Both the position numbers and the translations under genes were made by a program. DNA of 64,000 bases from Microtetraspora malaysiensis (GTDB lineage: Bacteria > Actinomycetota > Actinomycetes > Streptosporangiales > Streptosporangiaceae), in NCBI RefSeq assembly GCF_001528665.1, contig NZ_BBYJ01000006.1, positions 310,001 to 374,000 of the forward strand. Direction: 5' to 3'. Within the stretch, counting starts at the first letter, position 1, and each line of letters starts with the position of its first letter. Below the pieces are notes generated by a model, which saw only the letters and a program-made list of their open reading frames with translations, did no database searches and was not told the DNA's origin. This document shows, in pieces, positions 9,565-18,999 of the stretch.

Positions 9565-10563
9565 CTAGCCGACGGCCGTGTTGATCTCGGCGAAGTGGCA
9601 GGCCACGTGGTGGCCGTCGCCGCGGTCGGTCAGCGGGGGCTCCTCGCTGATGCAGATGCTCTGCGCCTTCCAGCAGCGGGTGCGGAACCGGCAGCCGCTC
9701 GGCGGGTCGATCGGGCTCGGCACGTCACCGGTGAGGATGATCCGCTCCCTGCGCCGCTCCACCGCCGGATCGGCCGTCGGGGCCGCCGAGAGGAGGGCCT
9801 GGGCGTACGGATGCATCGGCCGCTCGTAGAGATCGTCGCGGTCGGCCATTTCCACGATCTTGCCCAGGTACATCACCGCGACCCGGTCCGAGATATGCCG
9901 GACCACCGACAGGTCGTGCGCGATGAACACGTACGCGAGGCCGAGGCGGTCCTGCAGGTCCTCCAGCAGGTTCACCACGCCGGCCTGGACCGACACGTCC
10001 AGCGCGGAGACGGGCTCGTCGAGGATCAGGAGCTTCGGCTCCAGCGCCAGCGCCCGGGCGATGCCGACGCGCTGGCGCTGCCCGCCCGAGAACTCGTGCG
10101 GGTAGCGGTTGCCGTGCTCGGGGCTGAGCCCGACCATGCTGAGCAGCTCGGCGACCTTCTCCGGCCCCGTGGACTTCCACAGGCCGTGGACCTTGAGCGG
10201 CTCGGCGATGATGTCGTTGACCGGCATCGTCGGGTTGAGCGACGCGTAGGGGTCCTGGAAGACGATCTGGACGTCCCGCCGTACGGCCTGCATCTGCTTG
10301 GCCGTCATCGTGGTCAGCTCCTTGCCCTCGAACCGGACGGAGCCGGAGGTGGGCCGGTGGAGCTGCAGGATGGCGCGGCCTGTCGTGGACTTGCCGCAGC
10401 CGGACTCGCCGACGACTCCGAGCGTCTCGCCCTTGTCCACCTGCAGGGAGACGCCGCTGACGGCCTGGACGTGGCCGACGACCCGGCGGATGAGGCCGGT
10501 CCCCCTGACGGGGAAGCGCATCACCAGGTCCTCGACCTGCAACAGAGGCGTGTTCTCGGTCAT
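9565..10563 (-). CDS. Peptide ABC transporter ATP-binding protein (OppF/DppF type), locus 2
   Basis: ATPase subunit of the second importer, 332 aa. Walker A is GESGCGKS, the signature is [15 protein letters not shown] and Walker B is [12 protein letters not shown]. The C-terminal oligopeptide motif [12 protein letters not shown] is present. The frame extends upstream, but the ATG at 10563 gives [13 protein letters not shown] and overlaps the oppD stop as ATGA. The protein resembles the OppF of locus 1 in architecture, including the shared [10 protein letters not shown] motif, so the two loci may derive from a duplication or from related imports. It is the last gene of the second operon. Confidence 0.93.
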   Translation of the reverse strand: MTENTPLLQVEDLVMRFPVRGTGLIRRVVGHVQAVSGVSLQVDKGETLGVVGESGCGKSTTGRAILQLHRPTSGSVRFEGKELTTMTAKQMQAVRRDVQIVFQDPYASLNPTMPVNDIIAEPLKVHGLWKSTGPEKVAELLSMVGLSPEHGNRYPHEFSGGQRQRVGIARALALEPKLLILDEPVSALDVSVQAGVVNLLEDLQDRLGLAYVFIAHDLSVVRHISDRVAVMYLGKIVEMADRDDLYERPMHPYAQALLSAAPTADPAVERRRERIILTGDVPSPIDPPSGCRFRTRCWKAQSICISEEPPLTDRGDGHHVACHFAEINTAVG

Positions 10564-11642
10564 GAGGTCTCGCTGTTCGTGCGGAAGAACGCGGTCGGGT
10601 CCGTGGCCTCGGCCAGCTTGGACCAGTGGTGGCAGGCGGCCAGCTGCGTGCCGCTTTCGGTCTCCGCCATGGGCGGCTCCGCCGTACGGCACTGGTCGTC
10701 GGCGAGCGGGCAGCGGGGGGAGAACGGGCAGCCCGGCGGCAGATTGATCAGCGAGGGCGGCGTGCCCTTGATCGGCTGCAGCCGCTCGCCGGAGACGGTG
10801 GCCGACGGGATCGACCCGAGCAGACCCACCGTGTACGGCATGCGGGGCCGGGCGAAGACCTGGTCGACCTCGCCGATCTCCACCGGCTTGCCGGCGTACA
10901 TGACCAGGATGCGGTGGGCCATGCCGGCGATGACGCCGAGGTCGTGCGTGATGAGCACGATCGCGGCGTCCACCGCGTCCTTGACCTCCAGCAGCTTCTC
11001 CAGGATCTGCGCCTGGACGGTCACGTCGAGCGCCGTGGTCGGCTCGTCGGCGATGATCACGTCCGGGTTGTTGATGATCGCCATGGCGATCATCGCGCGC
11101 TGCCGCATGCCGCCGGAGAACTCGTGCGGATAGCTGCGCAGCCGGGCCTCGGCCTGGGGGATCCCCACCAGGTCGAGCATCTCCTTGGCGCGGGCCAGCG
11201 CGTCCTTGCGCGGGATCAGGTCGTGGGCCAGCACCGCCTCGGCGAGCTGGTCGCCGATGGTGTGCACCGGGTTGAGCGCGGTCATCGGGTCCTGGAAGAC
11301 CATGGCGATCTTGCGGCCGCGCAGCCCGCGGCGCTTGCGCTCGCTCATGGTCAGGACGTCCTCGCCCCGGTAGCGGATGCTGCCGCTGATCCTGGCGCTC
11401 TTGGGCAGCAGGCCCATGACCGCCATCGACGAGACCGACTTGCCGGAGCCGGACTCGCCGACAATGCCGAGCACCTCGCGCTCGCGCACCGTGTAGGACA
11501 CCCCACGTACGGCCTGCACGAGGCCGTCCTCGGTGGGGAAGCTGACCTGGAGGTTCTCGACCTTCAGGATCTCGGTCTCGCCGGGGCGCTTGGAATCCGA
11601 CAGGCGCCGACCGATGTGGACACCCTGTTTGCTGGTCGTCAT
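10560..11642 (-). CDS. Peptide ABC transporter ATP-binding protein (OppD/DppD type), locus 2
   Basis: ATPase subunit, 360 aa. The first 40 or so residues are a charged extension ([20 protein letters not shown]) before the ABC domain. Walker A GESGSGKS, signature FSGGMRQR and Walker [13 protein letters not shown] are in order, and the C-terminal [11 protein letters not shown] motif is present. The ATG at 11642 overlaps the oppC stop by one base (TGATG). The stop overlaps the oppF start by four bases. Coupled translation of the permease and both ATPases follows from this layout. Confidence 0.93.
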   Translation of the reverse strand: MTTSKQGVHIGRRLSDSKRPGETEILKVENLQVSFPTEDGLVQAVRGVSYTVREREVLGIVGESGSGKSVSSMAVMGLLPKSARISGSIRYRGEDVLTMSERKRRGLRGRKIAMVFQDPMTALNPVHTIGDQLAEAVLAHDLIPRKDALARAKEMLDLVGIPQAEARLRSYPHEFSGGMRQRAMIAMAIINNPDVIIADEPTTALDVTVQAQILEKLLEVKDAVDAAIVLITHDLGVIAGMAHRILVMYAGKPVEIGEVDQVFARPRMPYTVGLLGSIPSATVSGERLQPIKGTPPSLINLPPGCPFSPRCPLADDQCRTAEPPMAETESGTQLAACHHWSKLAEATDPTAFFRTNSETS

Positions 11643-12619
11643 CAGTTGCGCACCCGGTTCTGTCGAGGATCGAAGGCGTCGCGCAGGCCGTCGCCGATGA
11701 AGTTGACCGACAGCGCGATCGCGATGATGAAGATGCCCGGCCACCAGAAGAGCCACGGCCGGGTCACCATGGCGCTGCGGTAGGTCTGGATGAGCTGTCC
11801 GAGCGAGGTGTCCGGGGGCCTGACGCCGAACCCGATGAACGACAGCGCCGTCTCCAGCAGGATGCCGGAGGAGACCGCGAGCGTGGCGCTCACGATGATC
11901 ACGCCGAGCGTGTTGGGCATGATGTGCTTGAAGATGATCCGGCGTGAGGAGGTGCCGACGGCCTGCGCCGCCTCCACGAACTCCTTCTCACGCAGCGACA
12001 GGAACTGGCCGCGCACCAGCCGGGCGACGCTGGTCCAGGTGATGACGCCGAGCATCAGGGCCAGGAAGTACGGGCCCAGGTTGCCGGCGATCTGGCCGAC
12101 GACGGCGCCGATGATCAGGACCGGGATGGTGATCATCACGTCGGTGAGCCGCATCAGCGCCGACTCGATCCAGCCGCGGAAATATCCGGCCAGCGCGCCG
12201 ATGACGGTGCCCACGAAGGTGGAGACGAGGCCGATGGCCAGCGCGACGATGATCGAGATCTGCGCGCCGCGCATGGTGAGGGCGAAGTAGTCCTTGCCCA
12301 GGTTGTCCTGGCCGAACGGGTGCTCGCCGAGGTGGATGCCGGAGCCGCCGAGGAACTCGGGGATCACGCTGAGCGTGGGGCGTCCGCGGTCCAGGATGGT
12401 GCCGCTGCCGGTCCACGGCTTGTCCCACCAGCCCGGGAGCGGCCCGAAGCCGATCGAGGTGAAGGCCAGGACGAAGACGAAGAGGAAAAGGGCCAGGCCG
12501 AACAGCGCGCCCTTGTGCCGGAAGAACCTGCGGGTGACGAGCTGGCGCTGGGTGCGGGCGGTGACCGCCATGCCCTGCGGGGCGGCGGTGGGCTCGGCGT
12601 GCTCTGTGTTCAGTGTCAT
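11642..12619 (-). CDS. Peptide ABC transporter permease (OppC/DppC type), locus 2
   Basis: Permease subunit, 325 aa. It has an N-terminal cytoplasmic stretch, a first membrane helix ([18 protein letters not shown]), a loop with [19 protein letters not shown], then five further helices and the coupling region [18 protein letters not shown]. It ends [17 protein letters not shown]. The ATG at 12619 is supported by GGAG 11-14 nt upstream and replaces a longer non-homologous frame. It lies 19 bp after oppB, and that gap is exactly filled by an 8-codon frame overlapping both genes. Confidence 0.92.
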   Translation of the reverse strand: MTLNTEHAEPTAAPQGMAVTARTQRQLVTRRFFRHKGALFGLALFLFVFVLAFTSIGFGPLPGWWDKPWTGSGTILDRGRPTLSVIPEFLGGSGIHLGEHPFGQDNLGKDYFALTMRGAQISIIVALAIGLVSTFVGTVIGALAGYFRGWIESALMRLTDVMITIPVLIIGAVVGQIAGNLGPYFLALMLGVITWTSVARLVRGQFLSLREKEFVEAAQAVGTSSRRIIFKHIMPNTLGVIIVSATLAVSSGILLETALSFIGFGVRPPDTSLGQLIQTYRSAMVTRPWLFWWPGIFIIAIALSVNFIGDGLRDAFDPRQNRVRN

Positions 12620-12642
12620 CGAAAGTGTCTCCGCTCCGTCAC
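12616..12642 (-). CDS. Possible bridging minigene (8 aa) between oppB2 and oppC2
   Basis: GTG at 12642 overlaps the oppB stop (GTGA), and the TGA overlaps the oppC ATG (ATGA). The frame is VTERRHFR. It would carry ribosomes across the gap and contains the GGAG that serves oppC. There is no evidence beyond position that it is translated. Confidence 0.25.
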   Translation of the reverse strand: MTERRHFR

Positions 12643-14147
12643 GACAGCCGGATGCGCGGGTCGAGGTAGGCATAGGCGATGTCCGCGACCATGTTCCAGA
12701 TCACGATGGCGGCGCCCGCGACCAGGAAGCAGCCCATGACCGGGGTGGGGTCGACCTCTTTGAGTGACTTGGTGAACATCGCGCCCAGTCCGCGCCAGCC
12801 GAAGACATGCTCGGTGACGACCGCACCGCTGAACACCCCGGCGAAGTCGAGCGCGAGGATCGTGGTGATCGGGATCATCCCGTTGCGGAACGCGTGCTTG
12901 ATGATCACCGTGCGCTCCGGCAGGCCCTTCGCGCGCGCGGTGCGGACGTAGTCCTGGTTCATCACCTCGAGCATGCTGGCCCTGCTGTACCGGGAGTGGC
13001 CGGCCAGGCCGATCAGGATGAGCGCCAGCGTGGGCAGCAGCAGGTGCATCGCCGAGTCCAGCGAGACGTGCCAGAAATCGCCCGAGTAGTTGGGGGTCTC
13101 CGACCCGATCGTGGCGACGGGGCGGTTGCGCACCGAGACGGTGTAGCTGTGCCACGCCTGCAGGATCCGGTCCACGAAGATCAGTCCGCCGGTGAGCAGC
13201 CCGCTGAAGACGGCCAGCGGGATGGCCTGGCGGCGCAGCAGCCCGCCCAGCGTGTGGCCGAGCACCCAGCTCACGACGATTGTGAGGAGGGCGAGCCCCA
13301 AGATGGAGAGCAGGTTCGCGTCGGAGAGCACCGGCTGGAGCGGCTGGTACAACAGGGCGCCCACTCCGGCGCTGGCCAGCGCCGCGTACATCGGCTGGAG
13401 GTTCTCCCAGCCGGCGACCAGCGTGCTCGCGCCCGCCGCGGCGGCCAGCGACACCACGAGGATGAAGGGGAAACCGAGGCCGGGGTCGGCGAACCAGTGG
13501 CTCGCGGACAGGGCGTACAGGACGACGGCGGTGACGGCGAAGCCGATGGCGAAGGTGGTGAGCTTCCCCTTCCACCGGCCCTTGTAGATCGAGGCCCAGA
13601 CCAGCCCGGCGAACACGGCGACGAGCCCGATGACCCAGAGCGGGATCACGGGGTCGCGCAGCCAGTCGTTGAACTCGATCGCCATGTACTGCTTGAGCAT
13701 CGTCGCCACCCAGAAAACCGGTAGCGAGAAGCAGACGAACGCTGCGAAAGTGATCCCGTGGTCGAAGCTGCTGTACTGACGCAGCGCGGAGACGACACCG
13801 ATCATGATGCCGATGAAGGCGCCGAGCAGGGTCGCGATCACGACGAGCTGGAGCGTGGCGGTGGTCGCCAGGGCGAGCTGGGAGCTCACGGCGTGCCCGC
13901 TCTTGTCGACGCCGAGGTCGCCTCGGAAGAGGTCGGTCAGCCAGCCGAAATAGCGGACCGGGATCGGCACGTCGAGTCTCAGGGCTTTGATACGGGCCGC
14001 CATCTGCGCCTGCGCCTGCGGAGTCGACTGCTCACGCAGGTCGGCGAGCGGGTCCCCCGACAGGGCGACCAGGACGAACATGATGAAAGTCGCGGCGAGC
14101 AGAACGAGGCTTGATATGGCCAGCCGCCGCGCGATGAATGCGAGCAT
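12639..14147 (-). CDS. Peptide ABC transporter permease (OppB/DppB type) with large insertion, locus 2
   Basis: Permease subunit of 502 aa, well above the usual 310-340. The N-terminal DppB part (MLAFIARRLAISSL, loop with YFGWLTDLFRGDLGVD) and the C-terminal coupling region (DYVRTARAKGLPERTVIIKH) with the final DPRIRLS are normal. Between them, about residues 160-330, lies an insertion with roughly four to five extra hydrophobic segments and little polar sequence. The ATG at 14147 is supported by AGGAGG 8-9 nt upstream; an earlier ATG lacks this. The extra helices could add an accessory membrane module. It follows a hairpin after the solute-binding gene. Confidence 0.9.
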   Translation of the reverse strand: MLAFIARRLAISSLVLLAATFIMFVLVALSGDPLADLREQSTPQAQAQMAARIKALRLDVPIPVRYFGWLTDLFRGDLGVDKSGHAVSSQLALATTATLQLVVIATLLGAFIGIMIGVVSALRQYSSFDHGITFAAFVCFSLPVFWVATMLKQYMAIEFNDWLRDPVIPLWVIGLVAVFAGLVWASIYKGRWKGKLTTFAIGFAVTAVVLYALSASHWFADPGLGFPFILVVSLAAAAGASTLVAGWENLQPMYAALASAGVGALLYQPLQPVLSDANLLSILGLALLTIVVSWVLGHTLGGLLRRQAIPLAVFSGLLTGGLIFVDRILQAWHSYTVSVRNRPVATIGSETPNYSGDFWHVSLDSAMHLLLPTLALILIGLAGHSRYSRASMLEVMNQDYVRTARAKGLPERTVIIKHAFRNGMIPITTILALDFAGVFSGAVVTEHVFGWRGLGAMFTKSLKEVDPTPVMGCFLVAGAAIVIWNMVADIAYAYLDPRIRLS

Positions 14148-14291
14148 TCCCCCGACCTCCTGCGGTGACGGGCCGGCCATGGAGGGGTGTCGGGGCGCGA
14201 CCCGGGTAGGTCGGGCGCCGCCGCGCCCGCCCGGGGTGAGGCAGAGCGGCGGCCCCGTGTAGATCAGATGTGAGAGTGCCGCCAGGCACCG

Positions 14292-14321
14292 CTCGGGGCC
14301 GGGCGCATACCCGGCCCCGAG
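14292..14321 (-). terminator. Hairpin after solute-binding gene, locus 2 (attenuator candidate)
   Basis: A perfect 12-bp inverted repeat (14292-14303 and 14310-14321) with a 6-nt loop lies in the 198-bp gap between the solute-binding gene and oppB. Its place in the operon matches the hairpin at 5563-5592 in locus 1. Partial termination that keeps permease below binding protein is the likely role. Confidence 0.65.
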
Positions 14322-14345
14322 GGCGTCAGACGGTCCGCGGGCCTA

Positions 14346-16088
14346 CTACTGGATGGCCCACTCGTGCATGTTCCAGGTGACGGAGGCCTGGGAGGCGTTC
14401 GGCACGACGTTCTGGACGTTCTCGCTCCAGGCCGTCAGCGCCGGCTGCGAGTAGAGCGGGATGCTCATCAGGTCGTCCCAGAGGGTCTTCTCGACCTGCT
14501 TGACGAGGTCGACCGTCTTGGTGGGGTCGGTCTCGCTGAGGATCTCGTCGAGGACCTTGTCGAGCTCCTTGTTGGAGTAGCAGCCCTTGTTGTTGCCCTT
14601 GCCGGACGGGGTGCACTTCTCGACGGTGTGGTAGGTGGAGGTCCAGCCGCTGTTGAGGGCCGAGCCCGACCAGCCGAAGAGCGCCACGTCGAAGTTGGTG
14701 TTGGCGAGGTCGCCGCCGTCGGCGAAGAACTTCTCGCTGCCGGTGTCGACGATGTCGAAGCCGGCCTGGTCACACGAGGCCTTGATCAGCTCGACGACCT
14801 GGGTGCGGCGCGGGTTCGGCTGGTTGTAGCCGATCCGGACCTTCAGCTTGCCCTTGCCGGACTCGGAGAGCAGCTTCTTGGAGGCCTCGATGTCGACGGT
14901 GCTCCACTTGTCGCCGCCCGCGAAGGCGACCGTGTCGGCGTACTGCGGCTGGAACCCGACGACGTTGCGCACGTCCAGCGTCTGGGCCTCAGGGTTCTGC
15001 GGCTTGATCAGGTTGTCGACGATCTGCTGACGTGGCACGCAGAGCGCGAACGCCTTGCGCAGGTTCGGGTCCTTGAACGGGCCCTTGTTGAAGTTGAAGG
15101 TCAGGTGGTCGAACAGGAACTGGTCACCCGTCTTGACCGTGACGCCGTTCAGGCCCCCGAGCTGGGCGACGACGTCCGGGTTCGACTGCGGCTCGATGAT
15201 GTTGGTCTCACCGTTCTGCAGCGCCTGGACCTGCTCGTCCTGCGGGATGAAGCGGATGACGACCTTGGCCGCCTTGGCCGGCTCGCCCCAGTACTTCTCA
15301 TTCCGGGCCAGGGTGATGGACTGGCCGGGGGAGTAGGAGTCGATCACGAACGGACCGCTCGCGGGCATGAGCTTCTTGTCCGGCATCTTGCCGTTGAACA
15401 GCCAGCCCTTGTTGTAGAACTCGGCGGCCTTCTTCAGCTTGCCCTTGTCGCCGTTCTTGACGGCGTCGACGAACTCCTCGACGGTGAGCCCGCCCTGCTC
15501 GGCGACGATGTGCGCCGGCATGGTCAGGACATCGAGGGCTTCCCAGTCGACGAAGGGCTGCTTGTACTTGAGCGTGATCTCCTTGTCGCCGACCTTGCAG
15601 TCGGGCAGCTCGACCCGGCCCCACTGCTCGGTGCTGATGTAGGAGAAGTCCGTGAACTTGCCCGAGCCGGTCGCCCACGTGAGCATCACGTCGGCGCAGC
15701 CGATGTCGGCACCGTCGGACCAGACGGCCTTCGGGTTGAAGGTGTACTTGACCGTCAGCGGGTCGTCGGAGACCTTCTCGTAGGTGGCGACCTCGGGGTT
15801 GCGCTTCACGCCACCCTCGGTGCTGTAGCCCCACACGTCCTGCAGGACCCGGTTGTTGACCACGATGTGGTTCTGCGAGGAGTACTCCTCGGAGGTGTAA
15901 CCGTTGTAGGAGTTCAGCTCCTGCTCGAAGGCGTGGGTGACGGTGGTGTCGGCGGCGGCGGGGGCGCTGCTCGCAGACCCGGACTCGTTGGCGGCGGGCT
16001 TGTCCTCACCGCTGGCGCAGGCGGTCAGCAGGATCGCCGCTCCGGTGGCGACTGCGAGGAACCTTCCGGTCCTCCGTGCGTATGACAC
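14346..16088 (-). CDS. Solute-binding lipoprotein, family 5 (peptide type), locus 2
   Basis: Substrate-binding protein, 580 aa. It has a lipoprotein signal with a twin-Arg-containing n-region (RRTGRFLAVATGAAILLTA then Cys). The acidic, Ser/Ala-rich linker is followed by the SBP_bac_5 body (DPLTVKYTFNPKAVWSDGAD region). Two starts are possible. GTG at 16088 has GAGGAG 7 nt upstream and is preferred; an ATG at 16109 adds seven residues but has a poorly placed site. The gene is first in its operon and would feed the OppB/OppC pair downstream. A divergent DUF2236 gene lies across a 360-bp region containing a paired inverted repeat. Confidence 0.92.
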   Translation of the reverse strand: MSYARRTGRFLAVATGAAILLTACASGEDKPAANESGSASSAPAAADTTVTHAFEQELNSYNGYTSEEYSSQNHIVVNNRVLQDVWGYSTEGGVKRNPEVATYEKVSDDPLTVKYTFNPKAVWSDGADIGCADVMLTWATGSGKFTDFSYISTEQWGRVELPDCKVGDKEITLKYKQPFVDWEALDVLTMPAHIVAEQGGLTVEEFVDAVKNGDKGKLKKAAEFYNKGWLFNGKMPDKKLMPASGPFVIDSYSPGQSITLARNEKYWGEPAKAAKVVIRFIPQDEQVQALQNGETNIIEPQSNPDVVAQLGGLNGVTVKTGDQFLFDHLTFNFNKGPFKDPNLRKAFALCVPRQQIVDNLIKPQNPEAQTLDVRNVVGFQPQYADTVAFAGGDKWSTVDIEASKKLLSESGKGKLKVRIGYNQPNPRRTQVVELIKASCDQAGFDIVDTGSEKFFADGGDLANTNFDVALFGWSGSALNSGWTSTYHTVEKCTPSGKGNNKGCYSNKELDKVLDEILSETDPTKTVDLVKQVEKTLWDDLMSIPLYSQPALTAWSENVQNVVPNASQASVTWNMHEWAIQ

Positions 16089-16448
16089 GAATTTTCTCCT
16101 CAAAGGCATGAGCTGTCACAACTCTCCCGGATAACTAGCACCTTTTCGTTTCTTGACGGAAGAGGGAGGTAACAGAACGTTGCGGATCTGATGCCTGACT
16201 TACACCGCTCTGTTGGGTTTGTCATGATCTATCACGACTCGATCGTCGCAGCTCACGGGATCGTGACGTGATCATGACAGAACCAAGACATTTTGACTTA
16301 TGGTGTTAGATTTTCGGATTTAGTGTGGTGTTGTGGTCAACACGGGGTACCTACCGGAGGCCGATCGCGGCGGCCGCCCGGGGGCGCGGCCCCGTCTTCG
16401 GCGTCCTCGGTGTTCTCGGCGTTCTCGGCACGGCGGCAGGAGGCCGGC
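16089..16448. other. Divergent intergenic region between opp locus 2 and DUF2236 gene
   Basis: 360 bp without a convincing gene, with a markedly AT-rich core at about 16130-16330. It contains an operator-like pair (16220-16279). A possible plus-strand promoter is AAGACA (16285-16290) with TAGATT (16307-16312), 16-nt spacer, or TTGACT at 16293-16298 with a poor -10. A minus-strand promoter for the solute-binding gene is expected here but is not obvious. Confidence 0.45.
16220..16279. promoter_or_regulatory. Paired inverted repeat, possible looping operator
   Basis: TGTCATGATC (16220-16229) and GATCATGACA (16270-16279) are perfect 10-bp inverse copies with starts 50 bp apart. Each contains the palindrome TCATGA, and TCACGA/TCGTGA sub-arms follow on the inner sides. 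The site lies between divergent genes and could bind a dimer at each copy. Confidence 0.4.
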
Positions 16449-17393
16449 ATGGGCGGCAGCGGCGGCACGGGCGTCCGGGCGGGCGGCGAGAGCAAGGCCG
16501 GCACGGGCAAGGCCGGCACGGGCAAAGTCGGCACGGGCAAGGGCAGGCGGAGCTCGGCCGGGCGGCACGCCGATCACGGCATCTTCGGTCCCGGGTCGGT
16601 GACCTGGCGGGTGATGGGCGAGCCGATCCTCATGGTCGGCGGCTTCCGGGCGCTGCTCATGCAGGGCCTGCACCCGCGCGCCATGCGCGGCGTCCTGCAG
16701 AACTCCGCGCTCCTCGACCCCGCCGAGGCCTGGGCCCGGTTCCAGCGCACGACCGACTTCGTCCGCGTGCGGACCTTCGGGACCACGGCCGAGGTGGCCG
16801 CCGCCGGAGCCCGGGTGCGCCGCATCCACGCCGCGTTGACGGCGTTCGACCCGGACCGGGACGAGCGGTTCCGGCTCGACGACCCCGACGCGCTGCGCTG
16901 GGTCCACGTCGGCGAGGTCGACTCCTATCTGTCGGTCGCCCGCCGCGCGGGAGTCTCGCTGAGCGACGCCGACGCCGACCGGTTCGTGGCCGAGTGGCGG
17001 CGCGCCGCCGAGGTCGTCGGACTGCGGCCGGACGACGTGCCCGGAACGTTCGCCGAGCTGCGCGACTACATGGAGGAGCGGCGGCCGGACCTCTACTTCG
17101 TCCCCGAGGCGTCACATCCGCTGCTGCTGGCGCTCAACGCGCCGCTGCCGCTGCGCCTGGCCCCGCTCAGGGCCCTGGTTCCGATGATCATTACGCTCGC
17201 GTTCGCGTCGCTGCCCCGATGGGCGCGCCGCCTGTACGGCCTGCCCGCCACGCCGATCGGTGACCTGTGGGCGAGCGCCACGCTCAGGACGCTGCACCGG
17301 GGCCTCGGCCTGGTGCCCGCACAGATGCGCTACTCGCCCGCCGCGCTCAGGGCCAGGGAGGCCGTCGCCGCGTACGACGCGCTCCGCGCCTGA
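16449..17393 (+). CDS. DUF2236 (MpaB/latex-clearing-type) oxygenase family protein
   Basis: 314 aa. After a Gly/Lys-rich N-terminal stretch with GTGKAGTGK-type repeats, the DUF2236 domain starts at about residue 45 (FGPGSVTWRVMGEPILMVGG) and includes LLMQGLHPRAMRGVL, RFQRTTDFVRVRTFG and the WVHVGEVDSYLSVARRAG region. Family members include MpaB-type enzymes and the haem-binding rubber oxygenase Lcp. Many actinobacterial members are uncharacterised, and the reaction here is unknown. The start ATG at 16449 has AGGAGG 5 nt upstream; an earlier ATG at 16293 lies in a likely promoter. No partner genes point to a pathway. Confidence 0.85.
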   Translation: MGGSGGTGVRAGGESKAGTGKAGTGKVGTGKGRRSSAGRHADHGIFGPGSVTWRVMGEPILMVGGFRALLMQGLHPRAMRGVLQNSALLDPAEAWARFQRTTDFVRVRTFGTTAEVAAAGARVRRIHAALTAFDPDRDERFRLDDPDALRWVHVGEVDSYLSVARRAGVSLSDADADRFVAEWRRAAEVVGLRPDDVPGTFAELRDYMEERRPDLYFVPEASHPLLLALNAPLPLRLAPLRALVPMIITLAFASLPRWARRLYGLPATPIGDLWASATLRTLHRGLGLVPAQMRYSPAALRAREAVAAYDALRA

Positions 17394-17508
17394 CTCGAAC
17401 CCCCTTGGGGGGCGGGTTGGGCGCGGTTTGCCGGGCCATGGCAGACTGATAAGCGGGAGCGAACCCGGAACTCGGGTCCGCGACCGTACATAAGACAAAG
17501 AGCAAGCG

Positions 17509-17657
17509 TGCTCCGGGGTCGGTGAAATTCCGAACCGGCGGTGACATCCGTCCCCTCTCGGGGACGCGGTGAAGTCCGCGACCCGGCCGAAGCCATCGGC
17601 CGGTGGACCTGGTGTGATTCCAGGACCGACGGTCATAGTCCGGATGGGAGGAAGCGC
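17509..17657 (+). promoter_or_regulatory. FMN riboswitch (RFN element)
   Basis: The conserved RFN pattern is present. It opens with CTCCGGGGTCGGTGAAATTC, followed by the CCGGCGGTGA segment, AGTCCGCGACCC, a variable helix near 17590, the GGACCTGGTGTGATTCCAGG segment and GACGGTCATAGTCCGGATGG, closing with GGAGGAAGC. It binds FMN and represses the downstream rib genes when FMN is high. It lies 148 bp upstream of ribD, and a short hairpin with a U run follows at once. Confidence 0.95.
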
Positions 17658-17660
17658 GCG

Positions 17661-17680
17661 AACGGGTGACAGCCGTTTTT
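17661..17680 (+). terminator. Riboswitch expression-platform terminator (candidate)
   Basis: AACGG (17661-17665) pairs with CCGTT (17673-17677) across a 7-nt loop and runs into TTTTT (17676-17680). Its place right after the RFN element fits a transcription terminator formed when FMN is bound. The stem is short, so some regulation may also occur at translation. Confidence 0.55.
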
Positions 17681-17804
17681 CGGCGGTCCGGCACAGCCGG
17701 GCTGGTCGGCGGCGTACGCCACCCGTGCGACGTGGCCCACGTGGCCGCGTCCTTTCCACACCCCGGGGCCCGCCTGGCGACACAGGCGAGGAGGACTGAC
17801 CGGG

Positions 17805-18998
17805 GTGAGCGAGCAAATCCCCGCGCGTGCCGATGCGGCGCTTCCCACGGCCCCCGACGGCGCGGCCCCCGGGGACGTGCCGCACATGCGGCGGGCCGTC
17901 GAGCTCGCGGCCCGCGGCCTCGGCACCACCAGCCCCAACCCCGTGGTCGGCTGCGTCGTGCTCGACGCCGCCTCCGCCGTCGTGGGCGAGGGCTTCCACG
18001 CCTACGCCGGAGGGCCCCACGCCGAGGTCGTCGCGCTGCGCGAGGCGGGCGAGCGGGCCCGGGGCGGCACCGCCTACGTGACCCTGGAGCCGTGCAACCA
18101 CACCGGCCGGACCGGCCCCTGCGTGCAGGCGCTACTCGACGCGGGCGTCGCCCGGGTCGTGGTCGCCGTCGCGGACCCCAACCCCGTGGCCGCCGGAGGC
18201 GTCGAAAGGCTCAGGGAGCGCGGTGTCCGGGTCGACGTCGGCGTGCTGGCCGAGGAGGCCGAGCGGGGCAACACCGCCTGGCTCACCTCCGTCCGGGCCC
18301 GCCGGCCGTACGTGACCTGGAAGTTCGCGGCCACGCTCGACGGCAGGTCGGCGGCGCGGGACGGCACCAGCAAGTGGATCACCTCCGCCGAGGCCCGCGC
18401 CGACGTCCACCGGCTGCGCGGCGAGTGCGACGCGATCGTGGCGGGGATCGGCACGGTCCTCGCCGACGACCCCCTGCTCACCGTCCGGACGTCCGAGGGA
18501 GCCGGCCCCGAGCGGGCGCCGCTGCGCGTCGTCGTCGACTCGGCCGCGCGCACGCCGCGGGCGGCCCGCGTCCTGTCGGGGCCGGCGCCCACCCTGGTCG
18601 CGGTGGCCGCCGACACCGCCGTTCCGGAGCACCTCGCCGACGTCGTACGGCTGCCGCGCACGCCGTACGGGCTGGACCTGCGCGTGCTCCTGGAGGAGCT
18701 GCGCCGGCGGCAGATCGTGAGCGTGCTGGTGGAGGGCGGGCCGCGGCTGGCCGGGTCCTTCGTCAGGGAGGGCCTGGTGGACCGGGTCGTCGGCTATCTC
18801 GCCCCGGCGCTGCTGGGGGCGGGGGCGGCGGCGCTCGGCCCGGCCGGTGTCGCCACGATCGCCGACATCCACCGCTTCGAAATCGAAGATGTCACCCCCA
18901 TCGGGCCGGACCTGCGGGTCGTGCTCCGCCCCGGAGCCTCCCCGGGCTCCGGGGACGCCGCCGCGTCCCACCGGTCGGCACCATCGAAGGAGAACTGA
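17805..18998 (+). CDS. ribD: Riboflavin biosynthesis deaminase/reductase RibD
   Basis: Bifunctional cytoplasmic enzyme, 397 aa. It deaminates diaminohydroxyphosphoribosylaminopyrimidine and then reduces the ribosyl chain with NADPH. The N-terminal deaminase carries the zinc motif HAEVVAL and PCNHTGRTGPC (about residues 70-105). The C-terminal reductase begins at about residue 170 (RRPYVTWKFAATLDGRSAA) and contains TSKWITSAEARADVHRLR and VLVEGGPRLAGSF. The start is GTG at 17805 with GAGGAGG 10 nt upstream. It is the first gene after the FMN riboswitch, and its stop lies one base before ribE. Confidence 0.97.
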   Translation: MSEQIPARADAALPTAPDGAAPGDVPHMRRAVELAARGLGTTSPNPVVGCVVLDAASAVVGEGFHAYAGGPHAEVVALREAGERARGGTAYVTLEPCNHTGRTGPCVQALLDAGVARVVVAVADPNPVAAGGVERLRERGVRVDVGVLAEEAERGNTAWLTSVRARRPYVTWKFAATLDGRSAARDGTSKWITSAEARADVHRLRGECDAIVAGIGTVLADDPLLTVRTSEGAGPERAPLRVVVDSAARTPRAARVLSGPAPTLVAVAADTAVPEHLADVVRLPRTPYGLDLRVLLEELRRRQIVSVLVEGGPRLAGSFVREGLVDRVVGYLAPALLGAGAAALGPAGVATIADIHRFEIEDVTPIGPDLRVVLRPGASPGSGDAAASHRSAPSKEN

Positions 18999-18999
18999 G

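Noticed and set aside
16293-16448. An earlier ATG extending the DUF2236 protein by 52 residues
   Set aside because: The extension lies in the AT-rich promoter region and has no ribosome site; the ATG at 16449 has AGGAGG at proper spacing.
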